A DNA stretch of 64,000 nucleotides from Leptospiraceae bacterium (GCA_024233875.1 JACKPB010000011.1:62001-126000); one strand, 5' to 3'; shown: positions 1-8,761, counted from the first letter of the stretch. The notes: generated by a model not told the origin, from the letters alone. A program made the numbers and translations.

Positions 1-609
1 ACCTGCCGGTTTCAGAGAAAAGATTTTTTTGGAGTTTTGTGTGTAGTGGAATTCTTTCTCAAAATGTGGAATGGCAAGGGTTGTGATCCTGTCTCGTATT
101 TTTTTGTCTTCGGACCTTTCTGATTTTAAAAATTTTCTTCTGACCGGTGTGTTGTAAAAAAGATCCCTGATTTCGATTAGGGTTCCTTTTCTTCCCGCAG
201 AGTAAGATTTGGATAAGATCTCACCGTTTTCAACCTCTATCTCACAGGAGGGTGAATTTTCATCTTTTCCGGTGGAAATTTTAAATTTAGAAACTGCTGC
301 TATGGATGCCAGAGCCTCTCCACGGAAACCAAAAGATAGGACAGACTCCAAATCTCTAAATTCCTGAATCTTGCTGGTTGCATGTCGTTTGATTGCTAAA
401 GGAAGATCTGTTTCTGAAATACCCGAACCATTGTCTCCTATGAGAATTTTGGTCAGACCTGCATTTTGGGTTTCAATTTCAATATGGGTAGCTCCGGAAT
501 CTAAAGAATTCTCAATCAACTCTTTGACTACGGAGTGAGCCGCCTCAATCACTTCTCCGGCGGCAATTTTATTGATCAGTTCCGGATTGAGTTCCCGGAT
601 TTCATTCAT
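1..609 (-). CDS. mutL: DNA mismatch repair protein MutL, N-terminal part (cut by window edge)
   Basis: Only the first 203 codons lie in the window. The protein begins MNEIRELNPELINKIAAGEV and shows the GHKL ATPase motifs of MutL: ELIENSLDSGA (ATP-lid Asn/Glu box), GDNGSGI and GFRGEALASI. These bind ATP and drive the clamp-like dimer that links MutS mismatch recognition to downstream repair. The ATG (609-607) overlaps the TGA of the upstream perR gene as ATGA, so the two genes are probably translationally coupled. A second ATG four bases further into the reading direction is out of frame. The C-terminal dimerisation/endonuclease domain is outside the window, so I cannot say whether this MutL has nuclease motifs. 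Confidence 0.95.
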   Translation of the reverse strand, partial: MNEIRELNPELINKIAAGEVIEAAHSVVKELIENSLDSGATHIEIETQNAGLTKILIGDNGSGISETDLPLAIKRHATSKIQEFRDLESVLSFGFRGEALASIAAVSKFKISTGKDENSPSCEIEVENGEILSKSYSAGRKGTLIEIRDLFYNTPVRRKFLKSERSEDKKIRDRITTLAIPHFEKEFHYTQNSKKIFSLKPAG

Positions 610-998
610 TTATTCTCTATGTGACCCCGATCCGAACAATTGGAACAGACTCCTCTGATAGTGATAGATACATCATCCGAATGAAAATGAAAGTTGTCTA
701 GTTGAATTTGGTTCATAATATCTAAAGATGGGTAGTCCAAAACTTCTCCGCAGGATTTGCAGATGAGGTGGGCATGGTTGTCAAGCATAGCATCGTATCG
801 GGCAGATTCGGAATCAATGTCCATTTTTTTAATCAGACCGGTGCTAACTAAGTATTCTAAGGAATTGTAAACAGTTGCAAAACTCAGTTTATCAGTAAGA
901 GAACGTGCAGAATCATAAACCATCTTAGCGGTAGGATGATCGGTTCTGGATTTCATGTTTTCTAGGATGATCTTTCTGTGTCGTGTAAGGTTTTTCAT
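606..998 (-). CDS. perR: Fur-family peroxide regulator, PerR type
   Basis: The 130-aa protein has a winged-helix DNA-binding half (recognition region FATVYNSLEYLVSTGLI, about residues 40-56) and a metal-binding half. By alignment from memory to Bacillus PerR, all five regulatory-metal ligands are present: H21, D69, H75, H77 and D88; the Asp rather than Glu at the last position favours PerR over Fur. Two CxxC pairs (C80/C83, C118/C121) form the structural zinc site. Leptospira interrogans PerRA is known to lack that site, so this copy is a different paralogue. PerR represses peroxide defence genes and is released when its Fe-bound His is oxidised. Its TGA overlaps the mutL start, and a Per-box-like dyad lies about 90 bp upstream. 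The target genes are unknown. Confidence 0.87.
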   Translation of the reverse strand: MKNLTRHRKIILENMKSRTDHPTAKMVYDSARSLTDKLSFATVYNSLEYLVSTGLIKKMDIDSESARYDAMLDNHAHLICKSCGEVLDYPSLDIMNQIQLDNFHFHSDDVSITIRGVCSNCSDRGHIENK

Positions 999-1697
999 GG
1001 TGAGTTACTCTCTTTCTCTGGGCTTTTCTTAATGTCCTAGGAAATTTAAAAAAGGTCAAATGATTTTATCCCTTAGAAATTTAGAATTATAATGATTTTT
1101 ATCATATTTTAATTCTTGCCTAACTAATGTCAAATCTTATTCACATACGATGAATAAAATTAGAACTATTTTAGTAGTTTGCAATTCGCAAAGTCTCCGG
1201 GACAGTCATGAGTTTTCTGTCTGAATGCAATTTTGTAAAATTTATCTGAGATACTCAAATTCTGATACTTTTCACTCCTCTTTCAAATTTTGGAAGATTC
1301 ATTTTGGAATATTTAAAACAAACCGGTCAGTTCATTTTTTTTATCCGGATAGGATTTGTTTGGATCAAGTTTAAAAATTAGTTGTGATACAAAAACAAGA
1401 ATAATTTCTGAAGTATTTTTATGGTTTTTCCTCTTCGAATTAGAATTAAATATGTAAATCTAACTAAATATAGAGAGCTTTTCCTTTTGAATGTACAGAA
1501 TCGGGGTAAATGAAATTGATTTCCAATCCTCTAAACATAGAAAACTGTCACGGGTTGTGCAGGTGATCGGAAACCGGAAGGTTTTTCTGAAAATACAAAT
1601 GAACTCAATTTTTTTATTGCAAATTCCGTCTCATAAAAAAACCTAAATGTATGCCCGAGGGTGATTTAAAATCTACTAGAGATGCTGAGCAAGTCTG
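999..1697. other. 700-bp noncoding region between perR and the czc operon
   Basis: No convincing gene is present. Besides the Per-box-like dyad it holds a perfect 7-bp inverted repeat TTATTCA/TGAATAA at 1137-1157 with a 7-nt spacer, similar in style to ArsR/SmtB-family operators. A small hairpin AAACC-GGAA-GGTTT followed by T residues lies at 1571-1586. A 24-codon frame starting at 1150 has no ribosome binding site. The efflux operon promoter is presumably here but I could not identify a clear -35/-10 pair. Confidence 0.4.
1084..1115. promoter_or_regulatory. Per-box-like dyad upstream of perR
   Basis: TTATAATGATTTTTA at 1087-1101 matches the Bacillus Per box (TTATAATNATTATAA) at 12 of 14 defined positions. 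It sits in a larger imperfect dyad: GAATTATAATGAT on the left and ATCATATTTTAATTC on the right, with the perfect core ATGAT-TTTT-ATCAT at 1092-1105. The position, 89-117 bp before the perR start codon, suits autoregulation. A Fur-type operator is the main alternative because the two consensus sequences are similar. Confidence 0.45.
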
Positions 1698-2033
1698 ATG
1701 TTTCTCCTTTCTAAAAAGCTCTTCTTATTCATTATCATAGTTCTCTTTACATTTATTAAATCAATCGATAATGAGTACATTTGTGGTGAAATTGGTGGGG
1801 AAGAAGTGCATTGCTTCTTTAGCAATGACCAGGAAACGGATTCAGACCACAGTGAGCATGTATGTTATTTTTGTCCCTGCAATAATTTATCCCTTTTTTA
1901 CCCGGTTTTAAAGTTTACTATAGAAATCCAAATCGTCTTTTATGATCGAATTCTACCCATTCGATTTCGATCCATAGATGGACTCTTCAAATTTTCAATC
2001 TTCCGACCACCAGAGAACTCCTATTTAGTTTAA
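1698..2033 (+). CDS. Small exported Cys/His-rich protein leading the metal efflux operon
   Basis: I do not recognise a named family. The 111-aa protein has an N-terminal hydrophobic segment (about residues 8-20, signal peptide or anchor). It continues with the acidic/His stretch QETDSDHSEH and the motif CYFCPC at about 56-61, plus two earlier Cys; the rest is hydrophobic and basic. Small His/Cys proteins such as CzcI precede CzcCBA operons in other bacteria, so a periplasmic metal-sensing or metal-handling role is a reasonable inference. The gene ends in three consecutive TAA codons (2031-2039), and its last codons form the left arm of a hairpin that covers the czcC ribosome binding site. The start has only a weak Shine-Dalgarno sequence. 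Confidence 0.6.
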   Translation: MFLLSKKLFLFIIIVLFTFIKSIDNEYICGEIGGEEVHCFFSNDQETDSDHSEHVCYFCPCNNLSLFYPVLKFTIEIQIVFYDRILPIRFRSIDGLFKFSIFRPPENSYLV

Positions 2034-2051
2034 TAATAAATTAAATAGGAG
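2018..2051 (+). promoter_or_regulatory. Hairpin occluding the czcC ribosome binding site
   Basis: Positions 2018-2032 pair with 2037-2051: a 15-bp stem with one G-U pair and a 4-nt loop (2033-2036). The outer ten pairs are perfect, CTCCTATTTA with TAAATAGGAG. The right arm contains GGAG (2048-2051), the Shine-Dalgarno of czcC (ATG at 2057). The left arm contains the last codons and the first stop of the upstream small gene. A ribosome finishing that gene would melt the stem, so czcC translation should depend on translation of the small protein. Confidence 0.6.
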
Positions 2052-2056
2052 ACCGA

Positions 2057-3355
2057 ATGAAAATCAATCAGATTATAATTCTATTAGTTCTTCCTGTTCT
2101 CAGTCTATTCTCAGAAGACCATCAGGGAAGTCATCCCGGATGTACAGGAAAGTTAAAAATCGTAAAAATAGTTGAGTGTGTACTCGAACACAGCCCCGAA
2201 TTGAAATTCGCAAGATTGGAGCTCGGAGCACTTGAGGGGAAAAAGAAAGTCGCAGCTTACTTATTTCCTTCCAACCCCTATGTGACAATGGGGAATAGCT
2301 TTCGAAAATATGTTGGGAATGATCAATTGAATGGTGAATCAGGAATTTCAGTCAATATGGAATTTATGGTATCACAGGAAATCTTTCTTTCTTCACAAAG
2401 AAAATCCAGAATGCAGGTGGCTTTGATGGAATCAAATGCCGGTTTTTACAAATCCCTGACCATTGAGAGAAATACAATTTCGGATGCAATCTCTGCGGCT
2501 ATCCGCTATCGTTATGCAGAAAAAATTGTTTTGGTCTATGATCAAATCTCGAAGATCTCAGATGAGATACACAGGATGATTTCTAAGCGTTCGGAGCTCG
2601 GACTGGTTCCCCCCATCGAGGCTGACCTTGCAGAGTCAGAAAAAATTAAAAATTACAAACTTTATCAGATGGCTCTCAGGGATTATGAAGCCCAAAAGAT
2701 TAATCTCACGGTTATGATGGGGGTTAGCAACCGGGAAGATATTTCTATTCTGGATCAGGTCTCACCTCCGATCCTGGACAATAAGGATCAATCAGAGCTT
2801 ATCGATTATGCTTTTACTCATCGTCCTGAGGTAGGAGTCAATGAATCAATGATCAAGATGAGAGCGAAACAATTAGATTTACTGCATAAAGAAAAAATAT
2901 CCAATCCTACAATCTCAGCATTTTCTCAGAGAGATGGTTTCATGGAAAATGTCATCGGTGCTAAAGTATCTATTCCCCTTCGGGTTTGGAGAAATCAAAG
3001 TGGTGAGATTCAGGAAGGTCAATATCGATTGAAGCAGGCAGAATCTATTTCAGAAGTAAACCGTCATACAATACGGTCTGAAGTTTTGCAGGCAGTAAGC
3101 AGTTATAAATCTCTGGAAAAAGAATTGGAGACTCAGCCCTCCGGATTGAATTCCAAATTGAATGATAATTTGGAATTTCTAAAAACTGCGATTGTGAAGG
3201 GACAGGTAAATCTCAAAGAGGCGCTTGTAATACAACAATCTTTTCTGAATCTCAAGATCAATTTAATTGAAACTGAGAAAAACCTTATACTATCGGGAAT
3301 CGAGATGCAAAGAGCAATCGGACTTCCCTTTCTGGAGTTTAAAGATCATGAATGA
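2057..3355 (+). CDS. czcC: CzcC/TolC-type outer-membrane efflux protein
   Basis: The 432-aa protein has a signal peptide (KINQIIILLVLPVLSLFS) and the long amphipathic helical repeats of outer-membrane efflux proteins, including the paired segments LKFARLELGALEGKKKVAAY and VGVNESMIKMRAKQLDLLHK. It should form the trimeric outer-membrane channel of a tripartite heavy-metal pump with the next two gene products. A short His stretch (EDHQGSHPGC) follows the signal peptide. The start has a good ribosome binding site (AGGAG), which lies in a hairpin. The gene overlaps czcB by 8 bp. Confidence 0.85.
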   Translation: MKINQIIILLVLPVLSLFSEDHQGSHPGCTGKLKIVKIVECVLEHSPELKFARLELGALEGKKKVAAYLFPSNPYVTMGNSFRKYVGNDQLNGESGISVNMEFMVSQEIFLSSQRKSRMQVALMESNAGFYKSLTIERNTISDAISAAIRYRYAEKIVLVYDQISKISDEIHRMISKRSELGLVPPIEADLAESEKIKNYKLYQMALRDYEAQKINLTVMMGVSNREDISILDQVSPPILDNKDQSELIDYAFTHRPEVGVNESMIKMRAKQLDLLHKEKISNPTISAFSQRDGFMENVIGAKVSIPLRVWRNQSGEIQEGQYRLKQAESISEVNRHTIRSEVLQAVSSYKSLEKELETQPSGLNSKLNDNLEFLKTAIVKGQVNLKEALVIQQSFLNLKINLIETEKNLILSGIEMQRAIGLPFLEFKDHE

Positions 3356-4532
3356 ATTATTAAAAAAGAACAAATATATCTTTCTCGTAGGTTTTCTCCT
3401 ACTCTCTGCATTTGCATTTTTTATGGGAAAGTACCTAAAAAAAACCGGAGTAGAAGCTCCACAGGAAACTGTTCAGGAACTCCCGGATTCAATCACATTA
3501 TCTGAGGATTTGTACAAAAAGTTCTCAATCAGGACAGTCGATCTGGTTAGAAAAGTATACAATCGTCCACTGGTTTTGGTAGGAGAAATCGCAGCAGATC
3601 CTGATAGAGTAGCACAAATTTCTGCCAGAATTTCCGGACGTATTACGAAAGTATATTTCAAAGAAGGATCTACCATAAAAAAAAATGAGACGATAATTGA
3701 AATGGAATCTCCGGATGCTTCCAGGGTCCGATCGGACTATCTTTCCAGTTATTCTAAATATCTGGTTGCTGAAAAAAAATTGAAACGGGTTCAGGAGCTT
3801 TCCCGCTTGAGAATGAGTTCGGAGCAGGAATTGATCAATGCGGAATCCGAAGAAAAAATTATGGGAGCCGAGCTGAGTTCTGCCAAGTCATCCCTTTATG
3901 TTCAGGGCATACCTATCCCTGATATGAAAAATCTAAATGAATACAGTCTCGGAAAAATTCAAATTCGTTCTCCCATTCAGGGAATAGCGCTTTCCCGTAC
4001 TGCAATTCCGGGAACCCAGGTCACTCCAAGTGATACACTCGGAGTAATTGCTGATATCAATTTGGTTTGGTTTGAAGTGAAAGTATTTGAAAAAGATCTC
4101 AGCAAGATTCAAATGAATTCATCAGCAACAATTGAGTTGAATGCTGTTCCTGAGAAAAAGTTTTTAGGAAGAGTAGAGAATATAGGCAATCAGGTTGATC
4201 CCGCTTCACGAACGATCAATGCCAGAATCGTTTTGAACAATACTGATCATCAGGCAAAAATTGGATTGTTCGGAAAAGCTAAGATTGATTACGAAAAAGG
4301 AGATGTATTGACAATCCCTAATAATTCTGTTTTTGATTGGGACAATAAAAAATTCTGTTTTCTCGAACTCAAACCAATGAACTATAAGATTGTTGAGATC
4401 AAAATCGAAGAGTCTTCAGATGGGAATGAAATAGAAGTTTTGAGTGGATTGAATGAAGGAGATCGCATTGTAACCGAGGGCGTTTTTTCTCTGAAATCAA
4501 TTTATTTGAAATCTACTTTCGGAGAAGACTGA
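3348..4532 (+). CDS. czcB: CzcB/HlyD-type membrane fusion protein of metal efflux pump
   Basis: The 394-aa protein begins MNELLKKNKYIFLVGFLLLS with one membrane anchor. It then has the barrel-sandwich/lipoyl half (GRITKVYFKEGSTIKKNETI), a helical hairpin rich in Lys/Glu (about residues 120-190), the second lipoyl half (IQIRSPIQGIAL) and a beta-barrel domain. It bridges the RND pump and the outer-membrane channel. I chose ATG 3348 over an upstream in-frame ATG inside czcC because it gives the anchor immediately and a short coupling overlap. It overlaps czcA by one base (TGATG). I see no His-rich metal-binding extension. Confidence 0.87.
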   Translation: MNELLKKNKYIFLVGFLLLSAFAFFMGKYLKKTGVEAPQETVQELPDSITLSEDLYKKFSIRTVDLVRKVYNRPLVLVGEIAADPDRVAQISARISGRITKVYFKEGSTIKKNETIIEMESPDASRVRSDYLSSYSKYLVAEKKLKRVQELSRLRMSSEQELINAESEEKIMGAELSSAKSSLYVQGIPIPDMKNLNEYSLGKIQIRSPIQGIALSRTAIPGTQVTPSDTLGVIADINLVWFEVKVFEKDLSKIQMNSSATIELNAVPEKKFLGRVENIGNQVDPASRTINARIVLNNTDHQAKIGLFGKAKIDYEKGDVLTIPNNSVFDWDNKKFCFLELKPMNYKIVEIKIEESSDGNEIEVLSGLNEGDRIVTEGVFSLKSIYLKSTFGED

Positions 4533-7500
4533 TGAAATTTCTCGCTTATATTGTAAATCTTTCCCTTCGAAATAGAGTAATTGTAATACTCTTTACTTTC
4601 TTTTTTGCGATCTATGGTCTTTTCAATACATATAATTTAAGTATGGATGCGGTTCCTGATGTTACAACTATTCAGGTTCAAATCATAACTTCGGCACCCT
4701 CCCTCTCACCTGTAGAAATTGAGCAATACATAACCTTTCCTGTAGAAAGATCTATGACAGGAATTCCCCGTGTAGAAGAGATCCGATCTATATCCCGATA
4801 CGGATTGAGTGTGATAACAATTGTATTCTTTGATGGAACTGATATCTATTGGGCCAGACAAATGATCAATGAAAGATTGAGTGATGCCGCCAATGCGATT
4901 CCATCCGGTTACGGAAAACCATTCATCGGTCCAATTTCAACAGGACTGGGTGAGATCTACCAATTTACTCTAAGAAGCAACAGACATTCAGTCATGGAAT
5001 TGACTACGCTATTGAATTGGTACATCAATCCTTTATTGAAAACTGTTCCCGGAGTTGTGGAAGTAAACACATTTGGAGGAGAGACAAAACAGTTTCATAT
5101 AAAAGTAAATGTAAACCGCATGCAGGCGCTGGGATTTTCATTGAAGGATGTGCTCGGGGCACTGGAGAAAAACAATGCTTCTATGGGAGGAGGTTACATA
5201 GAGAAAAATAAAGAACACTATTTGATCGCTTCTAATGGTCTCTATGCCGATCTGGATGAAATCAAAAAGACTGTAGTCGGAGAAATGAGTTCTATTCAGG
5301 ATACCAATCGAACTCCGGTTACGATAGAAATGATCGCTGAAGTAAGTATCGGTCATAGACTTAGACTCGGTGCGGTCTCCCAAAATGGAAATGGTGAAGT
5401 AGTGGGAGCAATGGCGCTCATGTTGATGCAGGAAAACTCACTTCGTGTAACGGAAGGTATAAAAGCTAAATTAGAGGAGCTCAAACCTTTTTTACCGGAA
5501 GGTGTGGAGGTGATTCCATTCTATGATCGAACTATGATGGTAAAAAAGACAATTCAAACTGTTCTTATCAATTTGATTGAGGGTGCGGTATTGGTAATTG
5601 TGATACTTTTTCTTCTCATAGGAAATCTTAGAGCCGGATTGATCATTGCAATCACAATTCCTCTCGCAATGCTATTTGCTATTACAATGATGAAGCTGAG
5701 GGGATTTCCCGGAAACCTTATGTCGATGGGAGCAGTAGATTTTGGTTTGGTTGTGGATGGGGCAGTCATCATAGTAGAGAATTCTGTTCGTCACATAGCA
5801 ATGGCTGAGAAAAAATTCGGAAGAATACTTACCGAACCTGAAAAAGTGAAGGTGGTTGAGGAGTCCACCCTAGAAGTTAGGAAGGCTACAATTTTCGGGG
5901 AATTGATCATTTCTATCGTTTATTTGCCTATCCTGACTATGTCGGGCGTGGAAGGAAAAATGTTTATTCCTATGGCGACTACCGTAATCTTTGCCCTGAT
6001 GGGGGCCTTTGTTTTATCTCTTACTATTGTACCTGTTCTAGCAAGTGTCTTTCTCGAATCCAAAATGAAAGAAGAAAAACACACACCGATTTTTGGATTC
6101 ATAAGTAGATACTACGAACCTCTTCTTGCTAAATTTATGGGTCGAAGAGAAAGAGTAATGGGCTCAACAATCGCTTTGTTTCTATTTTCTATGTTTCTTT
6201 TCCTTCGGATGGGAGGAGAGTTTCTCCCCGAATTGGATGAAGGATCTATGCTTTTAGAAATTGCACGCCTTCCCTCTATTTCTTTAACTGAGTCTATTGA
6301 AACTTCCTCCAGACTTGAAAAAGCCCTATTGAAAGAAATTCCGGAAATCATTAGAGCTGTATCCAAAACCGGAGCACCCGATATTGCCACAGATCCGATG
6401 GGTATAGAACGAACGGATATGTATCTTGTAATGAAGGACAAATCTGAATGGGAACATTCAAGAGAGGATGTAATACGTAAAATAGAAGAAGTTTCAGAAG
6501 AAAGTGTTCCCGAAGTTGCCATATCTGTATCACAACCTATTAAGATGCGTACAAATGAATTGATTGCCGGAATTCGGTCTGACATAGGAGTAAAAATATT
6601 TGGAGATGATTTGGATCAACTCAGACAAATCGGAGAGCATTCCGCTACTCTTCTGAAAAATATTCCCGGAGTTAAGGATATCAAAATTGAGCAATTGAGT
6701 GGATTGAATTATATAAAAATCAAACCGGATCGAAGTTCGCTATCCAGATACAATATTGACATTGAAGATATTAATATTTTAACTCAATCACTTTCTGCAG
6801 GTGTACCGGCAGGTTATGTATATGAGGGATTTAAAAAATTTGAAATAAGCTTAAAATTAGGTGATACAAATATTTATGACAATTCCTCTTTAACTTTGCT
6901 ACCGGTTCGTTCCAAATCAGGATTGGTCCCTCTGGGCGATGTCAGTTCGATCACTTGGGAAAAAGGACCGGTTCAGGTCAGTCACGAAAATGGACAGAGG
7001 AGAATGCTGGTTGAATTCAATGTAAGGGATAGGGATTTACTGGGTGTCGTTGAAGAGGTTCAATCGACACTCCTGGCGAAATTGAAATTGCCGGATGGTT
7101 ATAGAATCGAATTCGGAGGAAAGTATGAGAACTATCTTTCTGCACGTACCACTTTATCAATAGTCGTTCCTATCACTCTCATGTTGATACTTTCACTTTT
7201 ATTTGTGGCTTTTGGTGAATTGTCTCCGGCATTGATTATATTTTTGAATATTCCTTTTTCTGTAATCGGCGGAATCATCTTTCTTTTTCTAAGAGGGATA
7301 CCTTTTAGTATCTCTGCCGGAGTTGGGTTCATTGCTCTTTTTGGAGTCTCGGTTTTGAATGGATTGGTTCTGATCACTTTTGCAAAAGATCTGGAATTGG
7401 AGGGAAGAGATTTCCATTCAGCAATTATCGAAGCCGCCCATCTGCGCCTGAGACCTGTACTGACCACGGCGATAGTAGCGGCTATCGGCTTTTTGCCAAT

Positions 7501-7702
7501 GGCTCTCTCAAGGAGTATGGGGGCGGAAGTTCAGAGACCTCTGGCAACGGTTGTGATCGGTGGTTTGATCTCCTCTTCGATTCTCACTCTATTAGTCATA
7601 CCGGTGGTGTATGATCTTTACTTTGAATACAAAAAATCCGGAGGCAGGACAGAAACAAATACTAAGGAGTTAGGGGACAACGAGAGCATTGGAAGGAGTT
7701 GA
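4532..7702 (+). CDS. czcA: CzcA-type heavy-metal RND efflux pump
   Basis: At 1056 aa this has the full length of an HME-RND antiporter. The N-terminus MKFLAYIVNLSLRNRVIVIL leads to the first membrane helix; large periplasmic loops and two six-helix blocks follow. The TM4 motif DFGLVVDGAVIIVEN starts at about D403 and keeps the two Asp and one Glu that mark divalent-cation (Zn/Co/Cd) HME pumps; copper/silver pumps have a different motif here. It exports divalent metal from periplasm and cytoplasm using the proton gradient. It is the last gene of the operon; its final 33 bp overlap the end of a convergent lipoprotein gene. Confidence 0.9.
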   Translation: MKFLAYIVNLSLRNRVIVILFTFFFAIYGLFNTYNLSMDAVPDVTTIQVQIITSAPSLSPVEIEQYITFPVERSMTGIPRVEEIRSISRYGLSVITIVFFDGTDIYWARQMINERLSDAANAIPSGYGKPFIGPISTGLGEIYQFTLRSNRHSVMELTTLLNWYINPLLKTVPGVVEVNTFGGETKQFHIKVNVNRMQALGFSLKDVLGALEKNNASMGGGYIEKNKEHYLIASNGLYADLDEIKKTVVGEMSSIQDTNRTPVTIEMIAEVSIGHRLRLGAVSQNGNGEVVGAMALMLMQENSLRVTEGIKAKLEELKPFLPEGVEVIPFYDRTMMVKKTIQTVLINLIEGAVLVIVILFLLIGNLRAGLIIAITIPLAMLFAITMMKLRGFPGNLMSMGAVDFGLVVDGAVIIVENSVRHIAMAEKKFGRILTEPEKVKVVEESTLEVRKATIFGELIISIVYLPILTMSGVEGKMFIPMATTVIFALMGAFVLSLTIVPVLASVFLESKMKEEKHTPIFGFISRYYEPLLAKFMGRRERVMGSTIALFLFSMFLFLRMGGEFLPELDEGSMLLEIARLPSISLTESIETSSRLEKALLKEIPEIIRAVSKTGAPDIATDPMGIERTDMYLVMKDKSEWEHSREDVIRKIEEVSEESVPEVAISVSQPIKMRTNELIAGIRSDIGVKIFGDDLDQLRQIGEHSATLLKNIPGVKDIKIEQLSGLNYIKIKPDRSSLSRYNIDIEDINILTQSLSAGVPAGYVYEGFKKFEISLKLGDTNIYDNSSLTLLPVRSKSGLVPLGDVSSITWEKGPVQVSHENGQRRMLVEFNVRDRDLLGVVEEVQSTLLAKLKLPDGYRIEFGGKYENYLSARTTLSIVVPITLMLILSLLFVAFGELSPALIIFLNIPFSVIGGIIFLFLRGIPFSISAGVGFIALFGVSVLNGLVLITFAKDLELEGRDFHSAIIEAAHLRLRPVLTTAIVAAIGFLPMALSRSMGAEVQRPLATVVIGGLISSSILTLLVIPVVYDLYFEYKKSGGRTETNTKELGDNESIGRS

Positions 7703-8188
7703 AAATTGATACACCTGAGATCCCGGTTGGATGGACAGAAGAAGGGATCTCACTGCAATAACACTTCCACTTGAAAGATTTACAGGGAATTTACAGATTC
7801 GATTCCCATTTTCTCCTGTATTTACCGGGGACAATCCCACACTATCCGCGTAGATCTCTATTGAATATTCCAGAGGGAGGTTTGGGATGATTCCCCGGTT
7901 TTCACAATCCACACCACCGGTCAAACTGGATGGGTTTCTGGCTGAATTTACTGAATTGCTTACATAGAGTTTGTAACCTACAAAAAAAAATTCAGGATTG
8001 GTCCCCCTGAACACAAGTAGATGACCCCCACCTGTTCTCGCACTCAGTGAAATCAGAATCGGAGGTACAGTTTGTGTCTTGGAGACCGAGTAATTTGTAC
8101 AATTGATCACTAAGAATACAAATATGAAAAGTATTGCTTTGAAAAAGATACTTTCCGATTGAAAGCATCTCCGAAGACGATCTAGCAT
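7670..8188 (-). CDS. Predicted lipoprotein, unknown function
   Basis: I do not recognise the family. The roughly 172-aa product has a basic N-terminus, a hydrophobic stretch KAILFIFVFLVIN and a Cys directly after it (LVINC), a loose lipobox acceptable in spirochaetes. The rest looks like a beta-rich secreted domain with a Cys pair (DCENR, RICKF). ATG 8188 was preferred over TTG 8194 because it lies about 9 nt after GAAGGA; the TTG is too close. It sits 14 bp downstream of the HNH gene and probably shares its transcript. Its 3' end overlaps czcA tail to tail. Confidence 0.6.
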   Translation of the reverse strand: MLDRLRRCFQSESIFFKAILFIFVFLVINCTNYSVSKTQTVPPILISLSARTGGGHLLVFRGTNPEFFFVGYKLYVSNSVNSARNPSSLTGGVDCENRGIIPNLPLEYSIEIYADSVGLSPVNTGENGNRICKFPVNLSSGSVIAVRSLLLSIQPGSQVYQFSTPSNALVVP

Positions 8189-8202
8189 TCCCAAAAGTCC
8201 TT

Positions 8203-8760
8203 CTATTTTCCCTGAATTAAATACTCACTCCAGCCATATTTTTCAGCAAGGGATAGATTTACATGCAAAAAAGAAGTCTTTTTCGGTCTCAATTTAAAGG
8301 AATCCGGAGATTTCCAGCCCAATTCATTGAGCAATTTGCTTCCTTTTATGGAATTGCAATCTTTACAGGCTGTGACTAGATTCTCCCAGGAATTGAATTC
8401 GGATGGTTTTAGCCTGCTTGGAGTGGTGAGCCACCTACTTCTGGGAACAATATGATCCATAGTGAGTTTCGAACCACCCGGCTTTTTTCCGCAGTACACA
8501 CAGGTGTAGTTGTCTCTCTCTAAAATTCCATTCCTGGAAGGCTTCAGTGAACGGCGGGGTACCAAAAAGTAATTGGATAAGAGAATAATCGAAGGGATGG
8601 GAATCCGCAAACGTTCGGAGCGAATAAAGTCATTGTCCAATGATTTTATAGTTTGAGCTTTTTCTAATATTAGCATACAGATAGCATCTTTTACATTTCG
8701 GATAGAAATGGGAACATAGGATGAATTCAATACTAGAACCGGTCTCAAAAGTTTGTCCAT
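8203..8760 (-). CDS. HNH endonuclease-family protein
   Basis: The 185-aa protein carries a classical HNH fold: C87xxC90 (CVYC), MDHIVPRS with D102/H103, the Asn of WENLVTACKDCN (N127), and C132xxC135. The two CxxC pairs bind structural zinc, and the His/Asn residues the catalytic metal. This subclass occurs widely in bacteria outside restriction systems, and its role is unknown. The N-terminal ~75 residues form a separate conserved segment (VLNSSYVPISIRNVKDAI). It starts one base after the dedA stop and is followed closely by the lipoprotein gene, so the three probably form one operon. Confidence 0.85.
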   Translation of the reverse strand: MDKLLRPVLVLNSSYVPISIRNVKDAICMLILEKAQTIKSLDNDFIRSERLRIPIPSIILLSNYFLVPRRSLKPSRNGILERDNYTCVYCGKKPGGSKLTMDHIVPRSRWLTTPSRLKPSEFNSWENLVTACKDCNSIKGSKLLNELGWKSPDSFKLRPKKTSFLHVNLSLAEKYGWSEYLIQGK

Positions 8761-8761
8761 A

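Noticed and set aside
1150..1224. 24-codon frame starting MNKIRTILVV
   Set aside because: Too short, no ribosome binding site, and its ATG lies in an inverted repeat.
1540..1590. Possible riboswitch upstream of the czc operon
   Set aside because: A short AAACC/GGTTT hairpin is present but I see no conserved riboswitch boxes such as those of cobalamin or NiCo elements.
6112..6585. 157-codon minus-strand open frame inside czcA
   Set aside because: Antisense shadow of a clear RND pump gene.
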